The notes beneath the pieces were generated by a model. That model was given only the letters and a program-made list of their open reading frames with translations. It was not told where the DNA came from and made no database searches. From contig CM055094.1 in NCBI GenBank assembly GCA_029204225.1, positions 28,384,107 through 28,448,106 of the forward strand: 64,000 nt of DNA, given 5' to 3'. The stretch's first letter is position 1, and the number at the start of each line of letters is the position of its first letter. The translations under genes and the position numbers were made by a program. This document shows, in pieces, positions 35,538 through 48,420 of this stretch. Source of the stretch: Diphasiastrum complanatum. Lineage: Eukaryota > Streptophyta > Lycopodiopsida > Lycopodiales > Lycopodiaceae.

Positions 35538-36213
35538 GTTATGGATCTGTTTTTGCAGATTATTGAAGACTCAATTAAGGTCAAAGGAGTAGCAAGGAAG
35601 TGTTGTTCAAGTTTACTTTACTTATTCTATCTCATGTTTGAGCTATTTCATGTGGATATGTGCAAATTGTCAAGATATGGACAAACTAGCTACATTGTCT
35701 TGCAATATCTTATTCTTGGAGTTGTACTAGCATTCTTGGCTGGTTTTGCTGATGGAAATGAAGCTATTGGAGGTTCATTATGTCACTCATTCATGGGCAA
35801 GTCATCAAGGTTTGATGGTTTCTTGTGGCAAGATGGAGATGGAGGCTCATTCATGGAGTTTTATGGTGGAGACATATCAAGAAAGGACAAAGTTGGAGGA
35901 GACAAGCAAGCAAATGGTCATCACTCACATTTATTGTTTGGTTGCTGTAATTTTTTAGAGAGTTCAAAGTTTGAAGCATGGAGGAATCATTTCATTCACA
36001 TTCTATGTGGTTCTTCATGTTCTAGTTATATCTTGATGTGTAAAATTGATGTAAGAAATAGTGAAGCATCCAATTTGGACACTATTCTCTATATCAATTA
36101 TGAGAGATACTTTAGAACCTTAGAAAGGAGATCTATACTTAGGATGGAGATCATTATAAAGTTGGATCAAAGTTCTATTGTCAAAACTATGCCAAAACTA
36201 GTTGAAGAGGGAG
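35538..36213 (+). pseudogene. Non-canonical 3' module of non-autonomous copia (copy 1)
   Basis: The open frame 35,541-36,218 continues the ORF broken at 29,762: VMDLFLQIIEDS, CCSSLLYLFYLMFELFHVD, VLAFLAGFADGNEAIGGSL, FLWQDGDGGSFMEFYGGDIS, HSHLLFGCC. It ends in a degenerate form of the family C-terminus (KLVEEGV) at the polypurine tract. It replaces the RNase H seen in the autonomous relative at 46.7-47.4 kb and lacks RNase H acidic motifs. Related copies lie at 43,042-43,460 (+) and 45,413-45,920 (-). Function unknown. Confidence 0.6.
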
Positions 36214-36535
36214 TGTGAGAGATTTCAGCTAGTTTAGTCTAGTTTAGTCATATTTTGGTAAATTGTCAATAAGAGGCCAAAACTCATTTTAGACTTAGAG
36301 ATAAACTTTTTGAAGTTATATTAGTTTAAGATACATTCAATAAACACTTTTTGAAAGTGTGGGAAAGTTGGTAGTCGAGTTTGAGAGAGATTCAAATCTG
36401 AACTTTGGGTACAGTGAATCTAGACCCAAAAATAGTAGGGTTTACATTTTGGAGGGAAAGGGAAGTGGTTGCTCCTTATTGTAACCAAAGATTTGGGACA
36501 TGGATTGGATTTTGAATGATCTGAAATCCCTCACA

Positions 36536-37187
36536 ATAGGTTCACTGATGTACCTTGCAGACAACACATGGCCTGCTATTGCTTATGCAGTGTTCATGAT
36601 GAGCCAATTCTGCACCAATCCAGGCTCGACACATTGGAAGATCACAAAACGAATTTTGCAATATCTTCAATTAACGAGGGATTATGGCTTGTGTTATTGT
36701 TGTGATGCAGGTTTTAGGATGCTTTCCTGTAGAGATGCTAGCTGGGCATTCCTCAAGGATGATTGTAACAACGTCTCAAGAGGATGCACCATCGTGTCAA
36801 GAGTGGCAATTCTCTGGGCCAGCAAGAGGCAGGCCATTGTGGCCCAATCATCCTTACGTTGTAGCAGCAAAGATGGCCAACGAGATAATTTGGCTAAGGC
36901 AGTTCTTGAATGAATTGGGTGAAACAAGAAACGAGCCTCTGGTCTTGTAGATGGATAACACCTCTGCAATACATCTGATGAAAGATCCTGTGTTCCACTC
37001 GCGAACGAAACAAATCGCGATCAAGTATCACTTGATTAGGGATTTAATAAGAAGATACTGTAGACCACCTTCATTAGAACGAAAGACGTGGTTGCTGACA
37101 TCTTCACCAAAGCCCTGGACAAAGGACTTTTTGAGAGACAAAGGAGCAGTCTCGGGATCCTAAAGCTATCATGCTTTGAGAGGGAGC
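36536..37187 (+). pseudogene. Copia RT end and RNase H (different family)
   Basis: Coding starts abruptly at the LTR edge: GSLMYLADNTWPAIAYAVFM, WKITKRILQYLQLTRDYGL, ILWASKRQAIVAQSS, then (other frames) IIWLRQFLNEL, MDNTSAIHLMKDPVFHSRTK and VVADIFTKALDKGLFERQRS to a purine tract GAGAGGGA. At least three frame changes. The upstream part of this element is not in the window. Confidence 0.85.
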
Positions 37188-37486
37188 TGAAGAAACAAAA
37201 CATTTCTATTTACTAAGCTTTGCTAGCTTTCAGCCCTCTGCCTGAAGAAAGTGTTCGCAAACATGAAAGATTCATGAACATCTTGACAAGAAGACACAAA
37301 CACGAAAGATTCGTAAACGAGAATCTTTCGCGATCCAGCAGGAGAAAGTCAAACGACGCGACACGAAAATCATCACGAAACCTTTTTTGCCCTCACGCTC
37401 CAAAAGTACCAGCAAGATCATGCAATTACCCAGAAGTACAGATATTTGATCTGATGGCATGATGTCAGCAGATACACTGTAATATA
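37188..37486 (+). mobile_element. LTR fragment of the 36.5-kb copia family
   Basis: It begins TGAAGAAACAAAAC right after the purine tract. It shares ordered blocks with the reverse complement of 13,700-13,975. It is cut at about 37,486 by sequence of another LTR. Confidence 0.65.
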
Positions 37487-37930
37487 ATTCAAGAGAACCA
37501 TGTATAAGCATGAAATGAGATAGAGAAGAGAGAAGATAGCTCTCTCCATGAGTTACATCCTTTTATATCAGGTCCAAACCGTATTGGGCCACTTGGCTTT
37601 CCCTCCAAAATGCAAACCCTACTATTTTTGGGTCTAGATTCAATGTGCCCAACTATTCAAATTTGAATCTACTCAAACTCGCATTCTAACTTTGCCACAC
37701 TTTCAAAAGGTGTTTATCAAATGACATTTAGACTAATGAACTTTGAAAAGTCAATCTCTATGTCTAAAACAAGTTTTCGCCTCAATATGCCAAATATGAA
37801 AATATAGCAAATATGATGAAACTAGTTGGAATCTTTCACACTCGCTCTTCAAGTAGTTTTAGCATAGACTTTGATAGCACTCCAAGTGAAGTCCTATGCT
37901 TTATGAACAAGTCCTTTCCCGGTATTCTCT
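37487..37930 (-). mobile_element. Copia LTR fragment plus polypurine tract and pol tail
   Basis: 37,487-37,840 is the U3-side part of the LTR family at 43,610-44,259, inverted and ending in ATCTTTCACA. 37,841-37,930 is the reverse complement of the family PPT and pol end (KHRTSLGV..., LVEEGV). Confidence 0.8.
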
Positions 37931-37950
37931 GGTGTAGCCAGGCCTTTGTA

Positions 37951-38510
37951 GAAAAATCAGCATCTACACACAAAATGAGATGCAAACACTAATAGAACCT
38001 GATCAAACTTGAATGAAATGAAAAAGTACTGTTGCTGGCCGTACAAAACCATCAAGCTACTGTATTTCACACGTGTGGATTCAAAAATAGCAAATATAGA
38101 TCATTCTACACATAGAATTGCAAGCAATCACCAAGATAGTGCACCAATGGATAGTAGAACCCAAGAGAACCATGTATAAGCATGAAATGAGATAGAGAAG
38201 AGAGAAGATAGCTCTCTCCATGAGTTAAATCCTTTTATAACAGGTCCAAACCCTATTTGGCCACTTGGCTTTCCCACCAAAATGCTAATTTTAATTTTGG
38301 ATCTAGATTCAATGTACCCAACTATTCAAATTTGAATCTACTCAAACTCGCATTCTAACTTTCCCACACTTTCAAAAAGTGTTTATTCAAATGAAATTTA
38401 GACTAATGAACTTTGAAAAGTCAACCTCCAAGTCTAAAACAAGTTTCGGCCTCAATATGCCAAATATGAAAATATAGCAAAATGTGATGCAACTAGTTGA
38501 ATCTTTCACA
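37951..38510 (-). mobile_element. Partial LTR, same family, minus orientation
   Basis: It starts within the LTR at TAGAAAAATCAGCATCTAC and runs to ATCTTTCACA at 38,510. It contains CACACGTGTG at 38,068-38,077. The segment from 38,157 repeats 37,487-37,840 almost exactly, so two LTR pieces of one family lie side by side. Confidence 0.8.
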
Positions 38511-38524
38511 ATTACATAGACTCT

Positions 38525-38650
38525 AAACCATGAACCCAAAATCTTAAATCCTAAATCCTAAACCCCAAACCCTAAGCCTTGGACCCAAAACCCTAAATGC
38601 TAAATCCCAAACCATAAACCCTAAATACTAAGCTCTAACCTCTTTAACCC
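38525..38650. repeat. Degenerate telomere-like repeats (AAACCCTAA variants)
   Basis: About a dozen imperfect units around CCTAAACCC, TAAATCC and AACCCTAAG. The plant telomere repeat is CCCTAAA. The array is short and degenerate. Confidence 0.75.
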
Positions 38651-39008
38651 AAGCCGGTTACTATACCTTTAATTAAATTACTTATCATAATAAAATTATG
38701 TTTCTGGGTTATGTGGTGTATGTCGATGAATAAACCGATAACATACTTTTTGTTTCTAATATGCACGTCAAGCTTAGTGGTAGTCTTAATTTGTTATATG
38801 TGTATTCAAATTTTTTTATCACATGTTTATTCTCTAATTTTGTTTTTGATCCATTGTTACTTGACAAGGTGGACCGATGCAAATGGTGAGTTCACATTCT
38901 TCTTCTTCAGATGATGAGGCTGAACTATCACAAATTGGTAGTGTATTTCTCTTTCTAACCAAAGATCATTCAAGTAGATTGGATCATAATGATCTGAAAT
39001 CTTTCACA

Positions 39009-39020
39009 TGGTATCAGAGC
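39009..39020 (+). other. Primer-binding site (tRNA-iMet)
   Basis: Perfect TGGTATCAGAGC abutting the LTR end CTTTCACA. Confidence 0.9.
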
Positions 39021-39609
39021 TCGTGTTTCAGGTTATGAAAGATAAAATCAGAGCTATCAATGATTTGGCGAAGATATCAAGTCTAGAGCATGCTAGAGAG
39101 GATTCTACAATAAAATTGAGTTTTTTGCTTTTGTAGATTGGATCTTTTGTAGATCAAAACACTATATAGGTCAATATACTTGATCAATTCCAATTTTTGA
39201 GATTCACATACTAGATTTGGTCGATTTTTGGATCATTGGATCAGCCTAAGTGGTGGCTTATAGATTGCGTATCAAATTTTGAGCATTTGCATGTAGATTT
39301 GGAATAGTCAATTTTTTGTGATTTTGTCAAAACTCTAATTTTGATTGGATCTCTAGATAGTGAGGTTGCTGGACTTCATTTGAGTGTGTTTCAATCTTAG
39401 GAAGTGACAAAAGTCATTAGATTGAGGATAGATCATAGGTTGATCAAGATTCTATGATTCTATGTGTTGATTTGCTTGGATAAGTGCTAGAAGAGAATTC
39501 GTGAGATAGTTTCAAATCTTGGTGATTTCTTTTGAAAGCATTTGTTGTTGTTCAAAGGAGTGCGTTGTGCATTGAAACAGGCTGAAAGAGAAGATCAAGT
39601 CATTGCTAC

Positions 39610-41292
39610 ATGGCAACCTCAATTGGAGTCATGTTGGAAGCCAATGATAGGCTTACCTCAAGTAACTACTCATTGTGGAAAGTGAGGATGGAGTCACTTC
39701 TTGAGATGAATGATGTTTTGGATATTGTTGTAGGTTTGGAGGAGAGACCAGCAACACAACAAGATCAAGTGAGGTATGACAAGAGGGCCAAGAAGGCTCT
39801 ACACATGATAAAGATGAATGTTACCAATGAACTTCTCAAGGAAGTTGCTAAGTGCACATCATCTTTGGAAGCTTGGAATTCATTGAAGAAGCTTTATGAA
39901 TCCAAGTCTACTTCTAAAGTGTTGACTCTAAGAAGGCAAATCTTTTCTTGTTTGCAAAATAATGAAGAAAGTCCAAGTACTTTTGTTTTGAGAATGAAAG
40001 CATTGAATGATGAGTTAGCTTGCATAGATGAAAGCATTAAGGAAGGAGAGCTTATTCAAGTGATTCTTAATGGCTTGTTGGATGCTCATGCTAACATTGT
40101 TCAAAGTATTGCTATTCAAAATACTTTGCCAAGTTTGATGGACCTTCAAGAGATCTTAATCAATGAGGAATATAGGCTTCAAGCAAGAGGTGGATCTACA
40201 TCGACACTTCAAGAGGATGCTATGTTCACAAAGGGCAAATTCAAGGGCAAAACCAAAAGCAAGTGGTCTAAAGGGCAAGATCAAGTGGATGCTTCTTCAA
40301 GTGGCAAAAAGAAGCATAGATCAAAGCTCAAGTGCTTCTATTGTGACATCAAAGGACACTTTGCAAGCGAGTGCTACAAGAAGAAGAGAGATCAAGGAGA
40401 CAAGAAATGTAATCTTACTCTTGATGAGGATGGTTTGGATGTGCAAGATGCAAATGATGATGCTTTTGTGATGTCTTCATGTATGCTTGCTAATGATGGA
40501 GATCTAGATCCTTGGTGGATTGATAGTGGAGCAAGTTCACACATGACCTTTCACAAAGAGTACTTCACTTCTTTGTTGGCATATGGAGATGACAAGAGGG
40601 TGATCTACACGGCCAATGATGGTGAGTGTGCAATCAAAGGGATTGGCACAATTCCTATTTCTCTCTCTACAAATAGGAATGTTTATTTGGAGGATGTCTT
40701 GTCTATTCCATCTATTACCAAGAATTTGCTTAGTGTGAGTCAAATGCTAAGTAAGGGCCTCAAGGTGGAGTTTGATGGAGATGCTTGTTTGATCAAAAGG
40801 AAGGATGTCTTGATTGGAAAAGGTAAAATTCAAGGGAAGTTGTTCAAACTTGATGCTTGTGTTATTGCTAATCAAGTTGGATGTGTTGCAAGGGAGCAAA
40901 TTTCTATTCAAGAGGTTTGGCACAAAAGGATGGGACACCTCAACTTCAAGTCATTGGAGGTAATGGCAAGGAAGAAGGTTGTGATTGGTCTTCCAAGTTC
41001 CTTAAGTGATGTCAAGCATGTTTATGAGTCTTGTGCTTTGTCTAAGTCACATAGACTATCTTATACTAGATCTATTTCTAGATCTACAAAGTGTTTTCAA
41101 CTTGTACATTCGGATATTCATGGATTTACTACAATTAACAATAGTGGAGCTAAGATGTATGTAACATTCATTGATGATTTTAGTAGATTTTGTTGGATCT
41201 ATCTACTAAAGAGCAAGGATGAATGTATGATGTCTTTGTCAAGTTCAAGAATGCAAGAGAGAACCAATTTTCCACAAAGATCAAGTGCTTGA
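39610..41292 (+). pseudogene. Copia gag-protease-integrase polyprotein (560 codons, then frameshift)
   Basis: It starts at ATG 39,610. Gag core: RLTSSNYSLWKVRMESLLEM, ALHMIKMNVTNELLKEV, ELIQVILNGL. Zinc knuckle CFYCDIKGHFASEC is intact. PR active site WWIDSGASSHMT (about 40,514) is intact. GAG-pre-integrase has WHKRMGHLNF, but VYESCAL shows Tyr for the first Cys of HHCC. Integrase has HSDIHG (first Asp). At about 41,226 a frameshift ends the frame; coding continues in 41,223-41,453. This is a long, well-kept gag-pol half. Proteins could in principle be made up to integrase. Confidence 0.9.
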
Positions 41293-41453
41293 GAGGTGAC
41301 AATGGTGGGGAGTACATATCTAACAAGTTCAAGGCCTTTTGTGATGAGCATGGGATCAAGAGAGAGTATACAACATCAAGGACCCCACAACAAAATGGAG
41401 TGGCTGAAAGGAAGAATAGGACTTTATGTGATAGTTCTAAAGCTATGAGGTGA
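41223..41453 (+). pseudogene. Copia integrase core, shifted frame
   Basis: YDVFVKFKNA, then RGDNGGEYISNKF (second Asp), TPQQNGVAERKNRTL (catalytic Glu), then a stop at 41,453 shortly before the solo LTR. All three acidic residues of the DDE triad are present across the two frames. Confidence 0.88.
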
Positions 41454-41487
41454 AGTGCTAATCCTAACAAACCATTTTGGGATCAAG

Positions 41488-42134
41488 TGTGAAAATTGTC
41501 AACATTTCCTAGCTAGTTTGAGGCCTAAATTGGCAATTTTTGTACATAGTTTTGGATCTAACCATTCACACGTGTGAAAGAGGCCTAAATATTTTTATTT
41601 TAGTATATATTTTATATTGAAGAAGTCTCAAACTTCAAGACCTTCAAAATGAGACCAAAATCATGTTATTTGGACATATAGGCCAAAATTGGCTATTTTA
41701 GGCTACTGGTGCCCTAAAATTGGGTCCTAATTCTAGAGAGAGGAGAGAGAGTCATCTCTCTCACCTATATTAGGCTGAAATATGTGGAGAACATGTTATA
41801 GAAACTTATTGTATTGTTGAGAGAGATCAATAGATCATTGTCACAGTTTCTTCCTCCATTGAGAGCATTGCTTTGTGTATTGTCTTCAAGCTTTTGTGTA
41901 TGATCTTAAGAGGTTTCCAAAAGTGGTAGGCTGCTGTTGTAGGGCTGGTAGTTTTTGGCTGCCATCAGTACCTTTTATTAGTTTCTTTTGTCTCTTAAAT
42001 GCTTTGTCAAGTTCATGTGTATCAAAGGTCACATTAGGATGCTTTGCCATTTCTAGCTTTTGTAGCTTGTTGTGCAAAGATCTTAGCCAAGTATATTGGG
42101 AGTTTGGATCCATTCAAGATCCACTTTTTTCACA
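41488..42134. mobile_element. Solo LTR (647 bp) inserted in integrase
   Basis: TGTGAAAATTGTC to TTTTTTCACA with short terminal inverted repeats. Flanks TCAAG (41,483-41,487) and TCATG (42,135-42,139) form a 5-bp target duplication with one mismatch. Integrase similarity (KPFWDQ before, ALLCANFLCNR after) is continuous across it. It contains TTCACACGTGTGAA at 41,565-41,578. Confidence 0.85.
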
Positions 42135-42700
42135 TCATGCTTTGTTGTGTGCCAATTTCTTGTGCAATAGGTGGCCAAGTGCTATTTTGGATGGAAGGAC
42201 ACCTTTTGAGATGCTATTCAAGAGGAGGCCGAGTGTCAACTTTCTAAAAACCTTTGGATGCACATGATATGTCAACTTTACTCTTGATGATAGGACCAAG
42301 GAGGATCCATCTTCAAGAAGAGATATTTTTGTTGGATATAGTGAGGTGAGTAAAGCCTAAAAGGTTTACATTCCTTCTACTAACAAAGTGATTGTTGGTA
42401 GAGATGTCATTTTTGATGAGGGGAGCATTCCAAAAGTGCCTTACAAGCATGATTGATGGTAGAGTGGATGGATCTAACATTCTTGATGTATATGAGAAGG
42501 ATCTTACTTTGGATGGTGGTGATGATGGACCTTCATCAAGTCAAAAGCCTAGGAGAACATCAAGAGAAAGACAAGTACCTTCAAGGCTCACATATGATCA
42601 AAAGGGTAAGCAAGTAGTTTCTGGAAATTATGTTGCTTTCCTAACCTCTTTGGATGAGCCTACAAGTGTAAATCAAGCAAGGAAAGAAGAGGAGTGAATC
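42135..42700 (+). pseudogene. Copia integrase C-terminus and start of RT
   Basis: ALLCANFLCNRWPSAILDGR, TPFEMLFKRRP, KTFGCT, then in other frames DIFVGYSEVSKA and VGRDVIFDEG. A linker with PRRTSRERQVPSRLTYDQKG follows, to a stop at about 42,695. Confidence 0.8.
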
Positions 42701-42706
42701 CAAGCA

Positions 42707-43609
42707 ATGGATCTTGAGTATCAAACTCTTATGAAGAGTGGAACATCTTTTGAAGGATTTTCTTGTTTACATGGAGCTATGCAAGTGGATGGATGTTATC
42801 TTGCTGTAAAATCAAGTAATGGATTTGGAAAACAAATTTTATTCAATGACTTTGATGGTCAAGTCGAAGATCAGGAGGTTGATCTCAAAGGGCTTCAACT
42901 AGTAAAAAGGGAAGTTGGCAATTTGGAGCTAGTCAAGAGCATCAAAGGAGAGGTAATTGGCAAAGGTGTTATGGATCTATTTTTGCAGCATATTGAAGAC
43001 TCAAGTGAGTAGCAAGTAGGTGTTGTTCAAGTCTACATTACTTGTTCTATCTCATGTTTGAGCATTTTCATGTGGATGTGTGCAAATTGTCAAGATATGG
43101 TAAAACTAGCTACATTGGTGAGCATCGTTTTGATGTTGGATTTGTACTAGCATTCTTGGCTGGTTTTGCTGATGGAAGTGAAGCTATTGGAGGTTCATTA
43201 TTGCACTCATTCATGATCAAGTCATCAAGGTATAATGATATCTTATGGCAAGATGGAGATAGAAGCTCAATCATGGAGTATCATGGTGGATACATCGCAA
43301 CAAAGGACAAAGAAGGAAGAGACATGCAAGCAATTGTTGATCACTCACATTTATTGTTTGTTTGCTGTATTTTTCTAGAGATTTCAGAGTTGGAAGCATG
43401 GTAGAATCATTTCATTTACATTCTATTTGATTCTTTATGTTCTAGTTACATCTTTACAAGTGCAAAGGAGGTGGAGTTTCAACATGTGTCTTTAAGGGAA
43501 CGTGTAGCTGATATCTTCACCAAAGCATTGGAAAAAGACTTGTTCATGAAGCATAGGACCTCACATGGAGTATTATCAAAGTCTATGCTAAAACTAGTTG
43601 AAGAGGGAG
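42707..43609 (+). pseudogene. Non-canonical 3' module of non-autonomous copia (copy 2)
   Basis: AMDLEYQTLMKSGTSF matches the RT opening, then RT is lost and the reading jumps to HGAMQVD, LFNDFDGQVEDQEVDLKGLQ, GNLELVKSIKG and VMDLFLQHIEDS (stop at about 43,010). The frame 43,042-43,404 carries FYLMFEHFHVDVCKLSRYG, VLAFLAGFADGSEAIGGSLL and HSHLLFVCC. At about 43,455 it returns to canonical family sequence: AKEVEFQHVSLRERVADIFT, KALEKDLFMKHRTS, LVEEGV. Confidence 0.65.
43600..43609 (+). other. Polypurine tract
   Basis: GAAGAGGGAG immediately before TGTGAAAG of the 3' LTR. Confidence 0.85.
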
Positions 43610-44259
43610 TGTGAAAGATTCAACTCGTTTCATCACATTTTGCTATATTTCCATATTTGGCATATTGAAGCCGAAACTTGTTTTAGACTTAGAGGTTGAC
43701 TTTTGAAAGTTCATTAGTCTAAATTTCATTTGAATAAACACTTTTAAAAAATGTCGAAAAGTTAGAATGCGAGTTTGAGTAGATTCAAATTTGAATAGTT
43801 GGGTACATTGAATCTAGACCCAAAATTAGTAGGGTTAGCATTTTGGTGGGAAAGCCAAGTGGCCAAATAGGGTTTGGAGCTGTTATAAAAGGATGTAACT
43901 CATGGAGAGAGCTATCTTCTCTCTTCTCTATCTCCTCTCATGCTTATACATGGTTCTCTTGGATTCTACTATCCATTGGTGCACTATCTTGGTGATTGCT
44001 TGCAATTCTATTTGTAGAATAATCTATATTTGTTATTTTTGGATCCACGCATGTGAAATACAGTAGCTTGCTAGTTTTGTATAGATAGAAGCAGTACTTT
44101 TTCATTTCATTCAAGTTTGATCAAGTTCTATTAGTGTTTGCATCTCATTTTGTGTGTAGATGCTGATTTTTCTACATTGGTGAGATTGGTAGTGTATTTC
44201 TCTTTCTAACTAAAGATCATTCACATAGATTGGATCATAATGATCTGAAATCTTTCACA
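43610..44259 (+). repeat. 3' LTR (650 bp)
   Basis: TGTGAAAGATTCAACTC to GAAATCTTTCACA. TATAAAAGG at about 43,884 is followed about 25 bp on by GAGAGAGCTATCTTCTCTCTTC, the site that is a long GA/CT tract in sibling LTRs. Confidence 0.9.
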
Positions 44260-44661
44260 GTAATCACAATGATATGGAGACTAAGATGTGAGAGAAGGAG
44301 AGAGTGTAGAAAAGAGATGCAGAGAGAGATTACTTTACATCCACTAATCACAAAAGCTCCATCCTCCACCTTCCTTTTTCTTCTTGAGCTTACCACTTGA
44401 TTTTGCAAGGAGAAGCAAGAGTAAGAGGAGCAAGGAGAGAGCAAGAGTAAGAGGAACAATGAGGGGAGCAAGAGCAAGAGGAGGAAGCTAAAGCAATAGC
44501 AAGAGGAACAATCAAAATTTAGGAGAATAAAGAGGGTGAGGAAGGATCAACCACACAAAGGAGGAGACAAAGGCTACAAGTACGTCCCTTGACACCATCA
44601 CCCATTCCAATTTCCTTTTGGAAAATGTCGTGGCAAAAATGCACAGAGATTTCAAAATTAA
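44260..44661. other. No gene recognised
   Basis: Purine-rich (GAGAG, GGAGCAAGAG words) stretch between two LTRs. The minus ORF 44,477-44,235 is Leu/Ser-rich by composition. Confidence 0.4.
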
Positions 44662-45412
<751 letters not shown>

Positions 45413-45924
45413 CTCCCTCTTCATCTAGTTTTAGCATAGACTTTGAGAACACTCCAAGTGAAGTCCTATGCTTCATAAACAAGTCCTTTTCCAATGCTTT
45501 AAAGTAGAATCCACAATTGATATAGAGAATAATAGTGTCCACTTTGGATGCTTCACTATCTATTACATCAATTTTACACATCAAGATGTAAATAGAACAT
45601 GAAGAACCAAATAGAATGTAAATGAGATGATCCCTCCATGCTATAAACTTTGAACTCTGTGGAGAATTACAACAACCAGACAATAAATGTGAGTGATAAC
45701 TATTTTCTTGCTTGTATCCTCTCTCTTTGCCCTTTCTTGATATGTCTCCACCATAAAACTCCATGAATGAGCCTCCATCTCCATGTTTCTACAAGATGCC
45801 ATCACCTGATGACTTGACCATGAATGAGTGACATAACGAACCTCCAATAGCTTCATTTACATCAACAAAACCAGCCAAGAATATTAGTATAACTCCAACA
45901 TCAAAATGATGCAAACCAGTCTGG
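45413..45924 (-). pseudogene. Short internal region with non-canonical 3' module (copy 3)
   Basis: On the minus strand 45,764-45,408 reads MEFYGGDISRKGKERGYKQE, HSHLLSGCCN, SIYILMCKIDV and ends KALEKDLFMKHRTS, KLDEEGV before the polypurine tract. Upstream it reads FLAGFVDVNEAIGGSLCHSF with a stop at about 45,790. There is no PBS, gag, PR, IN or RT. Confidence 0.65.
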
Positions 45925-46665
<741 letters not shown>

Positions 46666-47380
46666 CTCCCTCTTCAACTAGTTTAAGCATGGACTTTGAT
46701 AACACTCCAAGTGAAGTCCTATGCTTCATGAACAAGTCTTTTCCCAATGCTTTGGTGAAGATATTAGCTACACATTCCCTTGAGGACACATGTTGAAGCT
46801 CCACCTCCTTTGCTATGCCTTGCTCCCTCACAAAGTGATATGCCACCTCAATGTGCTTGCTCCTAGCATGAAAGATAGGATTGGTTGCCAACCTTTGGGC
46901 TGATGGATTGTCACAAAAGATGATTGGGCTCTCTGATAAATCCAGCAAGGCATGAAAGATCCTTGATCATCCGCTTGATCCATACCATCTCCTTTGTGCA
47001 ATCTGTAAGAGCTTTGTACTTGGCCTCACTAGATGACAATGACATAGTGGCTTGTTTCTTCGACATCCATAATATAGCTCCATCACCTATAGAAATACAA
47101 TGAGAACTAATGGATTTTCTATTCATTAAATCTCCAGCATAGTCCAAATTTGAAAATCCAAACAAGTTAGGTGATGACCCCTCATACAATATGCCAAAAT
47201 TTCGAGTTCCAATGATGTACCTCAAAACTTGTTTTCCTAGCTTCCAATGCTCCTCACTAGGTTCTTGCATGAATTGACTCAATATTCCAACAAAATAGCT
47301 TAGATCTGGTCTTGTAATGGTTAGATAGATGAGTGAACCAACTAGCTTCCCATAGAAAGTAGCAGGACCTGGAGGTATTC
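46666..47380 (-). pseudogene. Copia RT end and RNase H of the autonomous relative
   Basis: From about 47,375: KLVGSLIYLTITRPDL, then 47,282-46,911 MSQFMQEPSEEHWKLGKQVL, YAGDLMNRKSISSH, ILWMSKKQATMSLSSSEAKY. Frame 46,948-46,661 gives FCDNPSAQRLATNPIFHARS, KHIEVAYHFVREQGIAKEVE, VANIFTKALGKDLFMKHRTS, LVEEGV. One frame change at about 46,930. It is cut at about 47,380. This is the canonical RNase H sequence that the modules at 35.5, 43.0 and 45.4 kb lack. Confidence 0.88.
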
Positions 47381-47394
47381 ATTGTGAGAGTCTG

Positions 47395-48330
47395 GCCCGC
47401 TGCAAGTCTAGGTGGCTTCACTAGACAGCTCCTTCAACTCTGCCAACTCTTCTTCGACTAGTGCCTTCGCATCTTCGAGCGGTTGCAGGAACTCGACTCG
47501 AAAATTATCGAGCATCTGGCCTTGGAGCTGGTTCAGTTTTGAGAGGTCTATTGTGATAGAGCCCACATTGCTTCATAGGGCAAGCACAACTTCTGTCTTT
47601 ATTCTTGTTGCTCGCTCCTCCTGCAGTAATTTTTGGAGAGCGACATTGTCTTTATTTGCATCTAGCAGTTGTTGTTTTCAAGAATCAATATTATTTTGAT
47701 AAGTTACAGACTTGGCCTCAATCACCTTATTGACTTTCTTCAAACAATCAGCTTCGTTGATTGCAGTCTGAAGCTGTGTGTCGAGCGATTGATTTCATTC
47801 GATCAGTTGGCTGTTATATGATTCGAGCAAGTCAATCTTCTCGTAGGACTCCTTAAGAGAGTCTATGAATTTTCTCTCTGAATTAACAAGCTCCATGGTC
47901 ATCTTCTGATGATATTTATCGTACTCGTAGATTTCAGCCACCAAATTTTTGGCTTTCTCTATCACGGTGTGGAACCACTGGGGTTGGTTGTCAGGTTCAT
48001 CCTCTTGGTCGTCCGCTATCCCAGTGTCGCCTACTACCGCTGCTCGAGCTCTATCTGAAGTGTCAGACTGAGTTGCATCTTCATCCGAGGTGCTTGAACT
48101 CTTTTTATGCTTTTGTGAGGTTGAAGTGGAGAGGATGGCTTGGATGAGTCTGCAGCAGCAGCTCCATCTGTATCCATGGCGGTGGTAGCAACTGCATCCG
48201 TTTGAGAGGCTACAACATCAATTTCCATAGTAGTTGTAGTTGCTACCTCGATTGATGGCGCAACAGCTGCGGTAGTGCTCAGGAGGCTGGAGAGGTCGAT
48301 TAGTCTTGGAGGCAACAGCCTTCCCATCAG
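47395..48330 (-). pseudogene. Retroelement ORF: Ala/Thr-rich region then coiled coil
   Basis: On the minus strand 48,327-48,034 is rich in Ala, Thr and Ser. From about 48,000 to 47,420 a heptad-like reading follows (WFHTVIEKAKNLVAEIYEYD, ELVNSERKFIDSLKESYEKI, VALQKLLQEERATRIK, LEDAKALVEEELAELKELSS) with three or four stops. The architecture resembles the plus-strand ORF at 17.1-18.2 kb. Family not recognised; structural protein of a decayed element is likely. Confidence 0.45.
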
Positions 48331-48420
48331 GATGGTTTTCTCTTGATCACTTAATACTCCAAAATGTTCGCATAGTCGCGAAACATGCGCTCCTACTCCA
48401 AAATTTTTTTGGTGTTTGAT

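Larger units (their letters stand above)
28040..36535 (+). mobile_element. 5'-truncated non-autonomous copia element, split by a nested element
   Basis: Plus-strand copia sequence runs from a mid-protease start at 28,040 to 29,762, is interrupted by the element at 29,763-35,532, and resumes at 35,538. It ends with purine tract GAAGAGGGAG and an LTR remnant 36,214-36,535 (TGTGAGAGATTTCAGC to GAAATCCCTCACA). It belongs to the same family as 39,009-44,259: tail sequences and LTR match throughout. The 5' LTR, gag and start of PR are missing. Confidence 0.8.
38933..44259 (+). mobile_element. Non-autonomous copia element with truncated 5' LTR
   Basis: The 5' LTR remnant 38,933-39,008 matches the last about 76 bp of the 3' LTR 43,610-44,259. 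PBS, gag-PR-IN and a PPT are present. RT and RNase H are missing, replaced by the 42.7-43.5-kb module. A solo LTR (41,488-42,134) interrupts integrase. Confidence 0.88.

Noticed and set aside
35541-36218. A 225-codon ORF as an independent host gene
   Set aside because: It continues the copia reading broken by the nested insertion and ends at the polypurine tract.
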